In this document: positions 8,487 to 18,507 of the stretch, one piece after another
Numbering within the stretch: position 1 is the stretch's first letter
Layout: each line of letters starts with the position of its first letter
NCBI GenBank assembly: GCA_015066245.1
Contig: SVOS01000014.1
Span: 1 to 46,344, forward strand
DNA from: Oscillospiraceae bacterium
GTDB taxonomy: Bacteria > Bacillota > Clostridia > Oscillospirales > Acutalibacteraceae
DNA: 46,344 nucleotides
Reading direction: 5' to 3'
Translations under genes and position numbers: made by a program
The notes under the pieces: model-generated
What the model saw: only the letters and a program-made list of their open reading frames with translations
Told to the model about the DNA's origin: nothing
The model's database searches: none

Positions 8487-9236
8487 ATGAGTAAATCTGA
8501 TAAATGTAATATTGTTAACGAGGATGATTCTTATATCAGAAATCCTTCTGAAAATGAAGGTGCAGATATAGACAATTCTCCAGTTTCAGAAACAACTACC
8601 GAGCAGATTAACGAAACGGGCTCGGTCTTGGTAAACCGAAACGGTGTCATAATTCATTGCCTCACTATTGTGGGACAAATAGAGGGCCACTATATTTTGC
8701 CCCAATCAAACAAAGCCACCAAGTATGAGCATGTAATACCTCAGCTTGTAGCTGTTGAGGAAGACGACAGAATCAGCGGACTTCTGATTCTTCTTAATAC
8801 CTGCGGTGGCGATGTAGAGGCAGGTCTTGCCATTGCCGAGGTTATCTCAGGAATGAAAAAGCCCGTTGTATCTATTGTTCTTGGAGGCGGTCATTCTATT
8901 GGTATTCCTTTGGCGGTAGCATCAAAAAAGAGCTTTATCGCTCAGAGTGCATCTATGACAGTGCATCCTGTGCGTACAACCGGACTTACCGTAGGAGCTC
9001 CTCAGACCTTTGAATATTTCAGAAAAATGCAGGACAGAATCACCACTTTTGTGTCGGATAATTCCAATATCTCAAAAAGTCGCTATAATGAGCTGGTTTT
9101 TAATACCGGTGAGCTGGTTATGGATATCGGTACCATTTTAGAAGGCAAAGAAGCTGTAGATGAAGGGCTGATTGATTCGGTGGGGACACTTTCTGAGGCT
9201 ATGGACACTCTTTACGACATGATTGATAAGCAATAA
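8487..9236 (+). CDS. tepA: ClpP-class serine protease TepA
   Basis: ClpP/crotonase-fold protease of the TepA (YmfB) group, associated in Bacillus with protein translocation and spore-protein handling; it acts without a known ATPase partner. The 249-residue protein has an acidic, probably disordered N-terminus of ~45 residues, then the ClpP fold. Nucleophile Ser137 lies in GGGHSIG and His160 in MTVHPVR, both characteristic of TepA. A GTG at 8457 would extend the protein by 10 residues, but GAGGTG at 8474-8479 positions the ATG at 8487. The next genes, uppP and ftsK, follow closely; tepA-ftsK adjacency is typical of Firmicutes. Confidence 0.88.
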   Translation: MSKSDKCNIVNEDDSYIRNPSENEGADIDNSPVSETTTEQINETGSVLVNRNGVIIHCLTIVGQIEGHYILPQSNKATKYEHVIPQLVAVEEDDRISGLLILLNTCGGDVEAGLAIAEVISGMKKPVVSIVLGGGHSIGIPLAVASKKSFIAQSASMTVHPVRTTGLTVGAPQTFEYFRKMQDRITTFVSDNSNISKSRYNELVFNTGELVMDIGTILEGKEAVDEGLIDSVGTLSEAMDTLYDMIDKQ

Positions 9237-9252
9237 AACCCCTCAGGGGGTT
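9237..9252 (+). other. Small hairpin between tepA and uppP
   Basis: AACCCC (9237-9242) and GGGGTT (9247-9252) pair immediately after the tepA stop codon. There is no T-run, so it is more likely an mRNA-stability or partial-attenuation element than a full terminator. Confidence 0.4.
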
Positions 9253-9273
9253 ATACATACGGAGGGTTAATTT

Positions 9274-10200
9274 ATGTACGATTACATACTTGCCGCTTTG
9301 CAGGGTATTGTGCAGGGACTTACTGAGTTTCTACCTGTCAGCAGCAGCGGTCACCTTAACATTTTTCAGCATTTTACAGGTATATCAGGTGAAGGAAATC
9401 TGTTTTTTAACGTAATGCTTCATCTTGGCACTCTTGTGGCAGTTTGCGCCTTTTATTACAAGCTTATTTTCAGACTTATCAAAGCTTTCGGCGGAATTAT
9501 CAAGAAGATTTTTACCGGCAAATTCAGCTTTAAAAACCGCACAGACGATGAAAACCTTCTTATTATGCTGATAGTAGGTCTGATTCCTTTGTTCCTTCTT
9601 TTTGTGCCTATAGGTAACGATATGAAGGTAAAAGACCTTGCGGATATCTTAACCGGTGATAAAACCTATTTTATCGTTACAGGTATTTCTTTGCTTATGA
9701 CATCAGCTCTCTTGTTTATCGGCTCAAAGCTTAACCGCAGAAACGAGATGACAAATAACAGTTCTAAGCTTAAGTCGGGCTACAAAGTTCCTGACGCGTT
9801 GACAGTGGGTGTGGTACAGTGTGTGGCAGCAATTCTGCCCGGACTTTCACGCTCGGGCTCAACTCTTGCAGCAGGTCAGGCGAGAGGCATCAGAAAGCAG
9901 GATGCTCTGGACTTTACCTTTGTGTTAGCTATTCCTTCAATCCTTGCGGCAGCTGCCCTTGAGCTTCTGGATGCAATCAAATCTCCCGAAGGTATCTCTG
10001 CTGATATGGGACCTGTGATTGTAGGTATGGTTGTTGCGGCTATTGTAGGCTATTTTTCCATTGCACTGTTCAAATGGATGCTCAAGACCGACCGCACATT
10101 TATTTTTGTTATTTATACTGCACTTGCAGGTTTAGCCGTAATCGGTGTAAGTGTTTATGAGATGATAACATCAACAACAGTTTGTTTTAATTTCGGATAA
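9274..10200 (+). CDS. uppP: Undecaprenyl-diphosphate phosphatase UppP (BacA)
   Basis: Integral membrane phosphatase that converts undecaprenyl diphosphate to the monophosphate, recycling the lipid carrier for peptidoglycan; it also gives bacitracin resistance when abundant. The 308-residue protein has the two catalytic signatures of the family: [11 protein letters not shown] at residues 17-27 and PGLSRSGST at 189-197, each in a re-entrant hydrophobic region, with about seven other membrane segments. GGAGG at 9261-9265 supports the ATG. It lies 37 bases after tepA and 32 before ftsK and is probably co-transcribed with them. Confidence 0.96.
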   Translation: MYDYILAALQGIVQGLTEFLPVSSSGHLNIFQHFTGISGEGNLFFNVMLHLGTLVAVCAFYYKLIFRLIKAFGGIIKKIFTGKFSFKNRTDDENLLIMLIVGLIPLFLLFVPIGNDMKVKDLADILTGDKTYFIVTGISLLMTSALLFIGSKLNRRNEMTNNSSKLKSGYKVPDALTVGVVQCVAAILPGLSRSGSTLAAGQARGIRKQDALDFTFVLAIPSILAAAALELLDAIKSPEGISADMGPVIVGMVVAAIVGYFSIALFKWMLKTDRTFIFVIYTALAGLAVIGVSVYEMITSTTVCFNFG

Positions 10201-10232
10201 TTATTTCAGGATGTATAAACGGAGGTGTAGTT

Positions 10233-12815
10233 GTGGCTTCTAAATCAAGAAAACCTGCTACAAAATCAAAAAAGCCTTCTACCCAAAAGAAGACTGAAAG
10301 TAAAATTGAATCAAGGCTTACACTTAACCCTCAGGTTAAGGCTATTATTATGCTGGCGATTGCGGTTGTGCTCTTGATACTTGCACTTTTCAGAGGCGAG
10401 CATTTATGGCGTTGGCTTAATTCTGTACTTTACGGATTTTTCGGATTCTGTTCTTTCTTGGTACCTGTTGTGCTGGGATATTTTGCGATTATGACCGCAA
10501 AAGAAAAGCAAGTAAACAGATTAGGCACCAAAATCGCTCTTACGATATTGGTGGTTTTGTGTGTGTCTTCGCTTTTCTACCTTTTCGGAGGCAGCGAGGT
10601 TAAAGACGGCAATATTTTTGTGGCCATAGGTAAAAGCTATTCATATTCAAGCAATCAACCCTTTTCAGGTGGTGTGATAAGCTGTATTCTGGGTTATCTT
10701 CTTACGGCTCTTATCGGCGATAATTTTGTACCCAAGCTTTTGGTAATTATCGTCCTTGTGGTTGTAGTGATGGTGCTTACAGGTATTACTATTGTGGATA
10801 TCGAGAGAGTCGCCAAAAAGCAGATGAGAGCTCTCCGTGAACGCAAGAGACAGCACGACGAGAAAAAACGTCTTGAACGCGAGAATGCTTATGACGATGA
10901 ATACGTTGATATTTCACGCGATGGTGCTGAGATTGATATTCCTATTGATAATAAAAAGAGAAAAAAGCGTCATGCTACTCCCGATGTAGCAATGGATGAC
11001 GAAAGTGAAGCACCTCTTGCTACCAGTGCTGCTGATAAGCTTATTAATTCGGTAAGAATTGCTAACGGCGAGTACAACGACGATACTGATATCTATCAGG
11101 CATCCGAGATTGCCCGTCAGATTTCCGAATCCAAGAACAATCCTCTTACTGAGGAAGGTGCAAAGCAGGCAAATCCCGAAACCGCTCACGTTGACCCCAA
11201 TGCGGCAGAGGATGACGAGCTTGCTATTGACGAGAGTGAGTTTGAAGCTCCCGAAAAGCATGAGGAAGAGCCCAAAAAGGCATATACATATCCTTCTGTC
11301 AGACTTCTCCGCCAGCGTTTCGACTCCAATGATGGCGATGCAATGCGTGAACTTCAGAATAACGCTACAAAGCTTGTAGACACACTTAAGTCCTTTGGCG
11401 TTTCGGCATCTATAACAAATATCTGCCGAGGTCCTTCGGTTACACGATACGAGCTTAAGCCTGCCGCAGGTGTAAAGATTAATAAAATCACAAACCTTGC
11501 TGACGATATTGCCCTTAACCTTGCCGCAGATAAGGTAAGAATCGAGGCTCCTATTCCCGGCAAAGCCGCAGTAGGCATTGAAGTTCCGAATAAATACACA
11601 AGCGTTGTTACAATGCGTGAGCTTATTGATTCTGACGAGTTTACACGTGCCGAAAGCAAGCTAACCTGTGTGTTAGGTAAAGATATTTCAGGCGAGATTG
11701 TTTCCACAGACCTTGCAAAAATGCCTCACCTTCTTATTGCAGGTACAACAGGCTCCGGTAAATCTGTATGCGTAAACTCAATCCTTATGAGCATTCTTTA
11801 CAAGGCAACACCGGATCAGGTTAAGTTTGTTCTTATTGACCCCAAGATGGTTGAGTTTTCTAAGTACAAGGGACTCCCGCATCTGCTTGTTCCTGTTGTA
11901 AGCGATGCCAAAAAGGCTGCTGGTGCTCTTAACTGGGCGGTAACAGAAATGATGCAGAGATACCGTCTGTTCTCCGAATACGATTGCAAGGAAATCCATT
12001 CATATAACAGACTTGTTGACGCAAACCTTAAGTTTATCGAGGAAAACTCCACCGACGAGCAGGAGGTTTGTATGGAGGTTTCGGGACTTCCTGTTCCTAA
12101 AGAAAAACTTCCTCAGATTGTTATTGCTATTGACGAGCTTGCCGACCTTATGATGGCGGCTCCCAAAGAGGTAGAAGATGCAATCTGCCGACTTGCCCAG
12201 ATGGCTCGTGCCGCAGGCATGCACCTTGTTATTGCTACCCAGCGTCCTTCAGTTAACGTTATTACAGGTGTAATCAAGGCTAATATCCCATCTCGAATTG
12301 CCCTTAAGGTTAGCTCTCAGGTTGACTCCAGAACCATCCTTGACTTCGGCGGTGCAGAAAATCTTATTGGTCGCGGTGATATGCTTTTTGCTCCTGTTGG
12401 TGTGTCCAAGCCTATCCGTGTGCAGGGTTGCTATGCTACCGACGAGGAAATTGAAGGCGTTACAAACTTTATCAAAAATCAGAACAAAGCACAGTACAAC
12501 GAAGATATCGAAGAACAGATTCGTCGAATCACTGCCGAAGACCTTGATGCAAAGTCCAAGGGCGGCTCTGAGGATGAAGGCGAGATTCAGGTTGACGCAA
12601 AGATGGAAGAAGCCATCAAGTGTGTTATTGATGCAGGACAAGCCTCTACATCTCTCTTGCAACGCCGTTTAAAGGTTGGCTATGCACGAGCAGGCAGAAT
12701 GATTGACGATATGGAACAGATGGGTATTGTAGGTCCTCACCAGGGCGCCAAACCCAGAGATGTGCTTATTACATATCAGGATTGGTTGGAACGTACCAAC
12801 CGAATTGACAACTAA
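10233..12815 (+). CDS. ftsK: DNA translocase FtsK/SpoIIIE
   Basis: Septum-located ATPase that pumps chromosomal DNA during division or sporulation. The 860-residue protein has a basic N-terminus, four or five membrane helices (about 25-200), a long acidic low-complexity linker (about 205-345), the RecA-like motor with Walker A GTTGSGKS (504-511) and Walker [10 protein letters not shown] (630-638), and a C-terminal winged-helix gamma domain (about 795-860) that reads oriented DNA sequences. The start is GTG at 10233 behind GGAGGTG (10221-10227). Whether it acts as vegetative FtsK or sporulation SpoIIIE cannot be decided. It is followed after 12 bases by the radical SAM gene. Confidence 0.96.
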   Translation: MASKSRKPATKSKKPSTQKKTESKIESRLTLNPQVKAIIMLAIAVVLLILALFRGEHLWRWLNSVLYGFFGFCSFLVPVVLGYFAIMTAKEKQVNRLGTKIALTILVVLCVSSLFYLFGGSEVKDGNIFVAIGKSYSYSSNQPFSGGVISCILGYLLTALIGDNFVPKLLVIIVLVVVVMVLTGITIVDIERVAKKQMRALRERKRQHDEKKRLERENAYDDEYVDISRDGAEIDIPIDNKKRKKRHATPDVAMDDESEAPLATSAADKLINSVRIANGEYNDDTDIYQASEIARQISESKNNPLTEEGAKQANPETAHVDPNAAEDDELAIDESEFEAPEKHEEEPKKAYTYPSVRLLRQRFDSNDGDAMRELQNNATKLVDTLKSFGVSASITNICRGPSVTRYELKPAAGVKINKITNLADDIALNLAADKVRIEAPIPGKAAVGIEVPNKYTSVVTMRELIDSDEFTRAESKLTCVLGKDISGEIVSTDLAKMPHLLIAGTTGSGKSVCVNSILMSILYKATPDQVKFVLIDPKMVEFSKYKGLPHLLVPVVSDAKKAAGALNWAVTEMMQRYRLFSEYDCKEIHSYNRLVDANLKFIEENSTDEQEVCMEVSGLPVPKEKLPQIVIAIDELADLMMAAPKEVEDAICRLAQMARAAGMHLVIATQRPSVNVITGVIKANIPSRIALKVSSQVDSRTILDFGGAENLIGRGDMLFAPVGVSKPIRVQGCYATDEEIEGVTNFIKNQNKAQYNEDIEEQIRRITAEDLDAKSKGGSEDEGEIQVDAKMEEAIKCVIDAGQASTSLLQRRLKVGYARAGRMIDDMEQMGIVGPHQGAKPRDVLITYQDWLERTNRIDN

Positions 12816-12827
12816 GGATTAGATTTT

Positions 12828-14690
12828 ATGGCTTTTCTTCCCATTACAATTGAAGATGTAAAGGCTCGCGGTTGGGATGAAGTGGACTTTGTCTTTGTTA
12901 CAGGCGACAGTTATGTTGACCATCCTGCCTTTGGTACCGCCATCATTTCCCGAGTTTTAGAGGACGAGGGATTTAGGGTAGCCATCCTTGCTCAGCCTGA
13001 CTGGAGAAACGACAAGGATTTTTTGCAGTTCGGCAAGCCAAGACTTGGTTTCTTTGTTAACTCAGGCAATATTGACAGTATGGTGGCTCACTATACTGTC
13101 AACAAAAAGCACAGAAGTGAGGATGCCTATACTGCAGGTGGCAGAGCAGGCAAAAGACCCGACAGAGCCGTTACGGTTTACTCCAATATCATCCGCAAGC
13201 TTTTTCCCGATTCCGTAATTATTATTGGTGGCTTAGAGGCGTCCCTAAGGCGTTTTGCCCACTATGATTATTGGAAAGACGAGGTTATGCCCTCGGTTCT
13301 GTTTGACAGTAAGGCGGACTTTCTTACTTACGGAATGGGGGAGAACCAGACCCGAGAAATAGCCCATGCTCTTAACGAAGGCAGAAGCTTGGAGGATATC
13401 AAGGGCATCTGCTACAAGGTGCTGACTAAAGATTATACACCTCAGCCTGCAGTGGATTTGCCAAGTTTCGAAAGAGTTAAAGAGTCTATGAAGGACTACG
13501 CTATCGCTGCGAGAAAAGAGCTTGAGCAGAATGATGCTTTTTCGTCCAGACGATGCATCCAGCGACATGGTGATAGCATACTTATCTGCAATCCTCCTAT
13601 GCCTCCTCTGACAACCGAGGAACTTGACAAAGTTTACGCTCTGCCTTATGAGCGTACATATCATCCCTCTTATGAGGCTTTGGGCGGTGTGCCGGGTATA
13701 GAGGAAGTTGAGTTTTCCATTACTCACAACCGTGGCTGTTTCGGTGCCTGTAATTTCTGTGCATTGGCTTTTCACCAAGGAAGAACAGTAACGGTCAGAA
13801 GTCACGAATCGGTTATAAAAGAAGCCGAGGATTTTAAGAATTATAAGAACTTCAAAGGTTATATCAGCGACGTAGGCGGACCTACGGCAAATTTCCGTCG
13901 TCCTTCCTGCCAGAAGCAGCTTGAGCACGGAGTTTGCAAGAACAAAAGATGTTTAGCTCCCACACCTTGTAAAAACCTTGATGTGGACCACTCTGATTAT
14001 CTTGAGCTTCTGAGAAAACTCAGAGCACTGCCCCATGTAAAAAAGGTGTTTATCCGCTCGGGTGTGCGTTTTGATTATCTTATGGAAGATAGGGACAAGG
14101 AGTTTTTCAAGGAGCTTGTGGAGCATCATGTAAGCGGCCAGCTTCGTACTGCTCCCGAGCATTGCTCCAATATTGTCCTTGACAAAATGGGCAAGCCTCA
14201 TATTGAAGTGTATAAAAAATTCTGTGATGAATTTTACCGTATTACAAGAAGAGTAGGCAAAGAACAGTACGTTGTGCCCTATCTTATGAGCTCACATCCG
14301 GGATGCAGTGTTAAAGAAGCGGTAGAGCTTGCTGTTTTTCTCAAGAAAGAGAAGATTCGCCCTGACCAGGTGCAGGATTTCTATCCCACACCGGGTACCA
14401 TATCCACCGCAATGTTCTACACAGGTCTTGACCCTTATACATTAGAAGAAGTTTATGTTGCAAAGAGTGACAAAGAAAAACGTATTCAGAGAGCTCTGAT
14501 GCAGTATTATCGCCCCGAGAATAAGGCACTTATTATAGAAGGACTTAAAATGGCGGGCAGGACCGACCTGATAGGAAATACGGCTAACTGCCTCGTAAAA
14601 GGTACACCTCCCCCTATAAAAAAGAAACCTGAGCTTACCAAAGGCAAAAATAAAGCCAAAAAACCTCAAAATCGAGGTAAAAGAAGATAA
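12828..14690 (+). CDS. YgiQ family radical SAM protein
   Basis: Radical S-adenosylmethionine protein of the YgiQ family; the reaction it catalyses is unknown. The 620-residue protein has an N-terminal YgiQ-specific region with AILAQPDWRND and GGLEASLRRFAHYDYW motifs, the [4Fe-4S] motif CFGACNFC with Cys304, Cys308 and Cys311, then a TIM-barrel core with RTAPEH and PGCS motifs and a C-terminal DUF3362-like part. It ends in a strongly basic lysine-rich tail. An additional cysteine cluster (CQKQLEHGVCKNKRCLAPTPC, 361-381) lies inside the barrel insertion and may bind metal. It is co-directional with ftsK, 12 bases downstream. Confidence 0.93.
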   Translation: MAFLPITIEDVKARGWDEVDFVFVTGDSYVDHPAFGTAIISRVLEDEGFRVAILAQPDWRNDKDFLQFGKPRLGFFVNSGNIDSMVAHYTVNKKHRSEDAYTAGGRAGKRPDRAVTVYSNIIRKLFPDSVIIIGGLEASLRRFAHYDYWKDEVMPSVLFDSKADFLTYGMGENQTREIAHALNEGRSLEDIKGICYKVLTKDYTPQPAVDLPSFERVKESMKDYAIAARKELEQNDAFSSRRCIQRHGDSILICNPPMPPLTTEELDKVYALPYERTYHPSYEALGGVPGIEEVEFSITHNRGCFGACNFCALAFHQGRTVTVRSHESVIKEAEDFKNYKNFKGYISDVGGPTANFRRPSCQKQLEHGVCKNKRCLAPTPCKNLDVDHSDYLELLRKLRALPHVKKVFIRSGVRFDYLMEDRDKEFFKELVEHHVSGQLRTAPEHCSNIVLDKMGKPHIEVYKKFCDEFYRITRRVGKEQYVVPYLMSSHPGCSVKEAVELAVFLKKEKIRPDQVQDFYPTPGTISTAMFYTGLDPYTLEEVYVAKSDKEKRIQRALMQYYRPENKALIIEGLKMAGRTDLIGNTANCLVKGTPPPIKKKPELTKGKNKAKKPQNRGKRR

Positions 14691-14695
14691 AATAC

Positions 14696-14724
14696 TTGAT
14701 TTATGTCGAGTTTCATTTTATACT
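14696..14724 (+). promoter_or_regulatory. Sigma-A promoter for tyrS
   Basis: TTGATT (14696-14701), 17-base spacer, TATACT (14719-14724). It leaves only about 25-30 bases of leader before the tyrS start, too short for a T-box. Confidence 0.65.
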
Positions 14725-14757
14725 ATACATTAGAATTTTTATTAAGGATTGATACCA

Positions 14758-16023
14758 ATGACAGTTTTTGAAGAACTCAAAGCCCGCGGCATCGTCGCCC
14801 AGTGCACTAATGAGGAAGAAATCGTAAAGCAGCTTAATGAAGGTCCCGTACATTTTTATGTAGGCTTTGACCCCACAGCAGACTCTTTACATATCGGTCA
14901 CTTTATTCCGATTATTATGATGGCTCATCTTCAGCGTGCAGGCCATGTTCCCATTGCACTTTTCGGCGGTGGTACAGGCGTAGTTGGCGACCCCTCCGGC
15001 AAGAGTGATATGCGTAAAATGCTTACTATGGAGGACATCAATCACAATGTTGAGTGCTTCAAGAAGCAGATGAGTAATCTTATTGATTTTTCTGACGGTA
15101 AGGCTCTTATCGTTAACAATGCAGATTGGCTCTTAGACCTTAATTACATCCAGTTTATCAAGAAGGTTGGCGTTCACTTTACAATCTCCAAGATGCTTGC
15201 TGCTGAGTGCTACAAGCAGAGAATGGAGAGAGGCCTTACTTTCTTTGAGCTTAACTATATGCTTATGCAGAGCTACGACTTCTATGTATTAAATCAGAAG
15301 TACGGCTGTAAGCTTGAGCTTGGCGGTGACGACCAGTGGAGCAATATGATAGGCGGCGTTGAGCTTATCAGACGTATTGCTGCCAAAGAGCATGAGGAAA
15401 ACGGCACACCCATCCCCGAGAATACAAAGGCAAATGCCTTTACATGTACTCTTCTTACAAATTCTGAGGGCAAGAAGATGGGTAAAACCGAGAAAGGTGC
15501 TTTATGGCTTGACCCCAATAAAACAACTCCCTACGAGTTCTATCAGTATTGGAGAAATGTTGACGATGCTGATGTTATCCGTTGTATGAAGATTCTGACT
15601 TTCTTACCTCTTGAGTACATCGACGAGATTGCTCAGTGGGAAGGCAGTGAAATCAATAAGGCTAAGGAAATCCTCGCTTTTGAGGTTACAAAGCTTATCC
15701 ACGGTGAGGAAGAGGCAGCAAAAGCTCAGGAGACTGCACGTGCACTTTTCTCAGGTGCAGTAAGTACCGAGAATATGCCTTCTACCGAAATTTCTGCTGA
15801 TGACTTTACTGACGGTGCAATCGGCATTATGGATTTGATGGTTAAGTGCTCACTTGCTGCATCAAAAGGCGAAGCAAGACGTCTTATCCAGCAGGGCGGC
15901 GTTTCTGCCAAGGACGAAAAGGTAACTGATGTGTTTAAGTCTTACACAACAGAGGACTTTACAGATGGTTACATCGTTATCAAAAAGGGCAAAAAGGTTT
16001 TCCACAAAGCCGTTTTGAAATAA
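14758..16023 (+). CDS. tyrS: Tyrosyl-tRNA synthetase
   Basis: Class I aminoacyl-tRNA synthetase charging tRNA-Tyr. The 421-residue protein has HIGH at residues 45-48, the KMSKS-equivalent KMGKT at 240-244, the tyrosine-pocket element YMLMQSYDF and the GGDDQWSN motif, and ends with an S4 RNA-binding domain (about 355-421). A TTG at 14749 is in frame, but the ATG at 14758 is correctly spaced from AAGGA (14744-14748). It is followed after 32 bases by mscL with no terminator between, so the two are likely one transcript. Confidence 0.97.
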   Translation: MTVFEELKARGIVAQCTNEEEIVKQLNEGPVHFYVGFDPTADSLHIGHFIPIIMMAHLQRAGHVPIALFGGGTGVVGDPSGKSDMRKMLTMEDINHNVECFKKQMSNLIDFSDGKALIVNNADWLLDLNYIQFIKKVGVHFTISKMLAAECYKQRMERGLTFFELNYMLMQSYDFYVLNQKYGCKLELGGDDQWSNMIGGVELIRRIAAKEHEENGTPIPENTKANAFTCTLLTNSEGKKMGKTEKGALWLDPNKTTPYEFYQYWRNVDDADVIRCMKILTFLPLEYIDEIAQWEGSEINKAKEILAFEVTKLIHGEEEAAKAQETARALFSGAVSTENMPSTEISADDFTDGAIGIMDLMVKCSLAASKGEARRLIQQGGVSAKDEKVTDVFKSYTTEDFTDGYIVIKKGKKVFHKAVLK

Positions 16024-16055
16024 TTTAATAAAACTAAAGAAAAAGGGTGTTCAAA

Positions 16056-16520
16056 ATGAAAAAGTTCTTCCAGGAATTTAAAGCATTTATCTCTAAGGGC
16101 AGCGTAATCGACATGGCAGTCGGTGTTGTAATCGGTGCCGCTTTCCAGGGCATTATCAAGTCAGTTGTTGACGACGTTATTATGCCTTTTATCTCCCTTA
16201 TTACAGGCGGTATGGACTTCAAGAGCTGGTATGTTGTTCTCGGCAATAATCCCGACAACCTCCAGACACTTGATGAGCTCAAGGCTGCAGGTATTGCAAC
16301 ATTCTCTTACGGCAATCTTATTTCCGCAATTATCTACTTCCTTATCTTAGCTTTTGTTGTGTTCCTTCTCGTTAAGGTGATTGCAGGCGTAAAGGGTCTT
16401 GTTCCCAAAAAGGATGCTCCCAAAGCAGAGCCCACAACAAAGAAATGTCCTTACTGCTTATCAGAAATCGACATCAAGGCAACTCGTTGCCCCCGCTGCA
16501 CATCTGAACTTTCCGAGTAA
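16056..16520 (+). CDS. mscL: Large-conductance mechanosensitive channel MscL with a C-terminal zinc ribbon
   Basis: Pentameric membrane safety valve that opens under osmotic downshock. Of 154 residues, the first ~115 are canonical MscL: amphipathic FFQEFKAFISKGSVIDMAVGVVIG, first membrane helix (about 17-48) and second helix (about 87-112). In place of the usual cytoplasmic helical bundle the tail holds a four-cysteine zinc-ribbon pattern, CPYC (131-134) and CPRC (145-148). A GTG at 16047 is possible, but the ATG at 16056 fits the AAAGGG ribosome site. The zinc ribbon probably gives a cytoplasmic oligomerisation or binding surface; this is inference. Confidence 0.92.
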   Translation: MKKFFQEFKAFISKGSVIDMAVGVVIGAAFQGIIKSVVDDVIMPFISLITGGMDFKSWYVVLGNNPDNLQTLDELKAAGIATFSYGNLISAIIYFLILAFVVFLLVKVIAGVKGLVPKKDAPKAEPTTKKCPYCLSEIDIKATRCPRCTSELSE

Positions 16521-16533
16521 ATTTACTTACATA

Positions 16534-16570
16534 AAAAACCGCTATTCATTAGGAATAGCGGTTTTTGTTT
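16534..16570 (+). terminator. Terminator after mscL
   Basis: A 9-bp stem CCGCTATTC (16539-16547) / GAATAGCGG (16553-16561) is extended by AAAAA/TTTTT flanks, with a 5-base loop and a T-rich trailer. Confidence 0.9.
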
Positions 16571-16705
16571 AGCTAAATTTAATAAATAGCAAAAACTCCG
16601 ATTGTATAGTCTGCTGAATTTCAGAATTTCTATTGTTTTTGGGTGAGAATTTCAAGAAATTTACGTCTAATAGGTGAAAGGAAAAAATAAAAAGGAGGCT
16701 TTGTT

Positions 16706-18025
16706 ATGACATTCAAAAAAATATTCGCGTTTATGTTGGCATTTTTACTTGTGGCAGGCTCAGTATTTTCAACAAGTGCCTTAGCTCCGCCATACTCAGA
16801 AAACTTTGAAAATGAGGCTGATATGCTTACTGCATTATCAGATTATGCTGAGGAGTATCCTTATTACGATGGCTTCAACTTCAGGAGCGATGTTCCTAAA
16901 AGCTACCACCAAGAATATCGTCAGGTGCTTTCAGTTGATATCGACGTCAAATCTTCAGTTCCTGTGCACTTTAGCTTTGCAGAGTCACATTATGGTCAAG
17001 GTGTTGATTACACCTTTTCATCCTTTGACTATGAAAATAGTTATCCCGGGGTTTTAAGATCATTTGTTTACTATGGCTATAATACTGATGAGGTGTTAGC
17101 TCATCTTGAAACGGCCAAAGTAAAGGAAGGAGTTTCAACCTTTGATGAGGGTATTATAGATGGCAACCCTTATGTTATCTGTAAATCCTTTGTGGACTGT
17201 GACCCTCCGCAAATTGATTATTACCTTGCTATGAATGAGTATTTGATTCATATAATCTCATTAGACCCTGATATTGAGGATTTGTTCAGAAAGGTTAAAA
17301 CTAATTATACCGACGTGTTCATTCCTGTAAAGATTAAAGACAATGCCGATTGGTTTGACAAAACTTTAGAAAAAGGCTATCTTATAGGCGATGCAAATTC
17401 CGACGGCGAGCTTAATATCAAGGATGCCACAACGGTGCAGAAATATTTAGCGAAATTCGGAAAGGTAGATAAACTGGTCGCAGATTTTAACGGTGACTTG
17501 AGCATAAACGTTAAAGATGCAACGGATATCCAGAAGAAACTGGCAGGTTTGGATTACACCTGCCGTAGAGAAAAGTATCCTGTTACATTTGATTATAAAA
17601 ATGCAACTGACTTGAAGCTTGTTGAAGCTACTATGGACAGTTCAGGACCTCTTGGAGCAGATGAATTAATCGAGAATTACGATACTCCAGAAGTTGAAAG
17701 GTATACTACTGTAATTGAGAGTGTAGATGAGTTTAAAGCTTTCTTCGGAAAAACACATGATAAGTACGATGAGGAATTTTTTGAAGAAAATTCATTAATA
17801 TATCTTTACAGATGGTTTATCACCAGTTCCGTAAAATATGTCCCCGACGGACTTCATTATGCTGACGGAGTGCTTTATATCAGTGCTTTTTCGGACAATC
17901 CCGACGACGATTTGGTGGAATGTGCTTTCGGTAATTACAATATTTTCTTTGAAGTAAATAAAAAAGATTTAGAAGGCATTAAGGGCGTTGTGGTATCTGA
18001 ATATACCACTGCATGCGATGATTAA
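16706..18025 (+). CDS. Secreted protein with an internal type I dockerin-like domain
   Basis: Exported protein of unknown function, 439 residues. Residues 1-27 form a classical signal peptide ending in STSALA. Residues 28-225 form an unrecognised domain. A dockerin-like module follows, with two calcium-loop repeats: GDANSDGELNIKDATTVQKYL starting near 228 and ADFNGDLSINVKDATDIQKKL near 259. The last ~155 residues are another unrecognised domain. Dockerins usually bind cohesins and most often sit at a terminus, so this internal module between two unassigned domains is unusual. No cohesin or glycoside hydrolase is in the window. AAGGAGG precedes the ATG; terminators lie on both sides, so it is monocistronic. 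Confidence 0.82.
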   Translation: MTFKKIFAFMLAFLLVAGSVFSTSALAPPYSENFENEADMLTALSDYAEEYPYYDGFNFRSDVPKSYHQEYRQVLSVDIDVKSSVPVHFSFAESHYGQGVDYTFSSFDYENSYPGVLRSFVYYGYNTDEVLAHLETAKVKEGVSTFDEGIIDGNPYVICKSFVDCDPPQIDYYLAMNEYLIHIISLDPDIEDLFRKVKTNYTDVFIPVKIKDNADWFDKTLEKGYLIGDANSDGELNIKDATTVQKYLAKFGKVDKLVADFNGDLSINVKDATDIQKKLAGLDYTCRREKYPVTFDYKNATDLKLVEATMDSSGPLGADELIENYDTPEVERYTTVIESVDEFKAFFGKTHDKYDEEFFEENSLIYLYRWFITSSVKYVPDGLHYADGVLYISAFSDNPDDDLVECAFGNYNIFFEVNKKDLEGIKGVVVSEYTTACDD

Positions 18026-18033
18026 GAATAAAA

Positions 18034-18064
18034 GGCGACTCCTAATGGAGTCGCCCTAAATTTT
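18034..18064. terminator. Terminator between the dockerin gene and the convergent thioesterase gene
   Basis: A perfect 9-bp stem GGCGACTCC (18034-18042) / GGAGTCGCC (18047-18055) with a TAAT loop lies between two converging genes. The plus-strand trailer is CTAAATTTTGT. Confidence 0.8.
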
Positions 18065-18070
18065 GTCTGT

Positions 18071-18484
18071 TTACTGATTTTCAGCAAGGTTTGTCATAGC
18101 CTCATAAAAATCGGGGAAATCTTTCTTGAGTCTTACAATTTTGCCGTCTTTGGTCAAGAAACAATGTTCGCTTGAGGCTTCAACGCAAATTGTGCCGTCA
18201 GCCTTTTTCATAGTATAGTTAAAGCGGATTTTTGCCCCCTTAATTTCATCCACAGTAACAAAAATCTCAATTTCATCGGGAAAGGTTGTTGTGGCTTTGT
18301 ATTTGCTTTCTACCGATACAACAGGGGAGATAATGCCCATTTCTTCAAGCTTGGCATAATCAAAGCCATAGTAACATAAGAATTCGGTTCTTGCTTCTTC
18401 CATAAAACGAATGTAGTTTGAGTGGTGGGTAATACCCATCTTGTCGGTTTCGTAGTATTTAACTTTGTGCTTATATGAGTACAT
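18071..18484 (-). CDS. Acyl-CoA thioesterase, YbgC/4HBT hotdog family
   Basis: Small hotdog-fold thioesterase of 137 residues that hydrolyses acyl-CoA esters; the natural acyl chain is not known from sequence. The family signature is present near the N-terminus: YETDKMGITHHSNY with catalytic-type Asp14, His21 and Tyr24, followed by FMEEARTEFL. The start ATG follows AAGGAG at the right distance. It has its own promoter and lies downstream of the purine operon terminator, so it is probably expressed separately. Its ribosome site can fold into a small hairpin (see separate entry). Confidence 0.88.
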   Translation of the reverse strand: MYSYKHKVKYYETDKMGITHHSNYIRFMEEARTEFLCYYGFDYAKLEEMGIISPVVSVESKYKATTTFPDEIEIFVTVDEIKGAKIRFNYTMKKADGTICVEASSEHCFLTKDGKIVRLKKDFPDFYEAMTNLAENQ

Positions 18485-18491
18485 CTTAACA

Positions 18492-18505
18492 TCTCCTTAT
18501 GGAGA
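18492..18505 (-). promoter_or_regulatory. Hairpin overlapping the thioesterase ribosome site
   Basis: On the minus-strand RNA TCTCC-ATAA-GGAGA forms a 5-bp stem whose 3' arm contains the Shine-Dalgarno GGAG. It could reduce or regulate translation, but the stem is short. Confidence 0.4.
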
Positions 18506-18507
18506 AT

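Noticed and set aside
16614..16662. Palindromes CTGAAnTTCAG and AATTTC-AA-GAAATT upstream of the dockerin gene
   Set aside because: AT-rich, no convincing promoter nearby to anchor them, and such short dyads are expected by chance.
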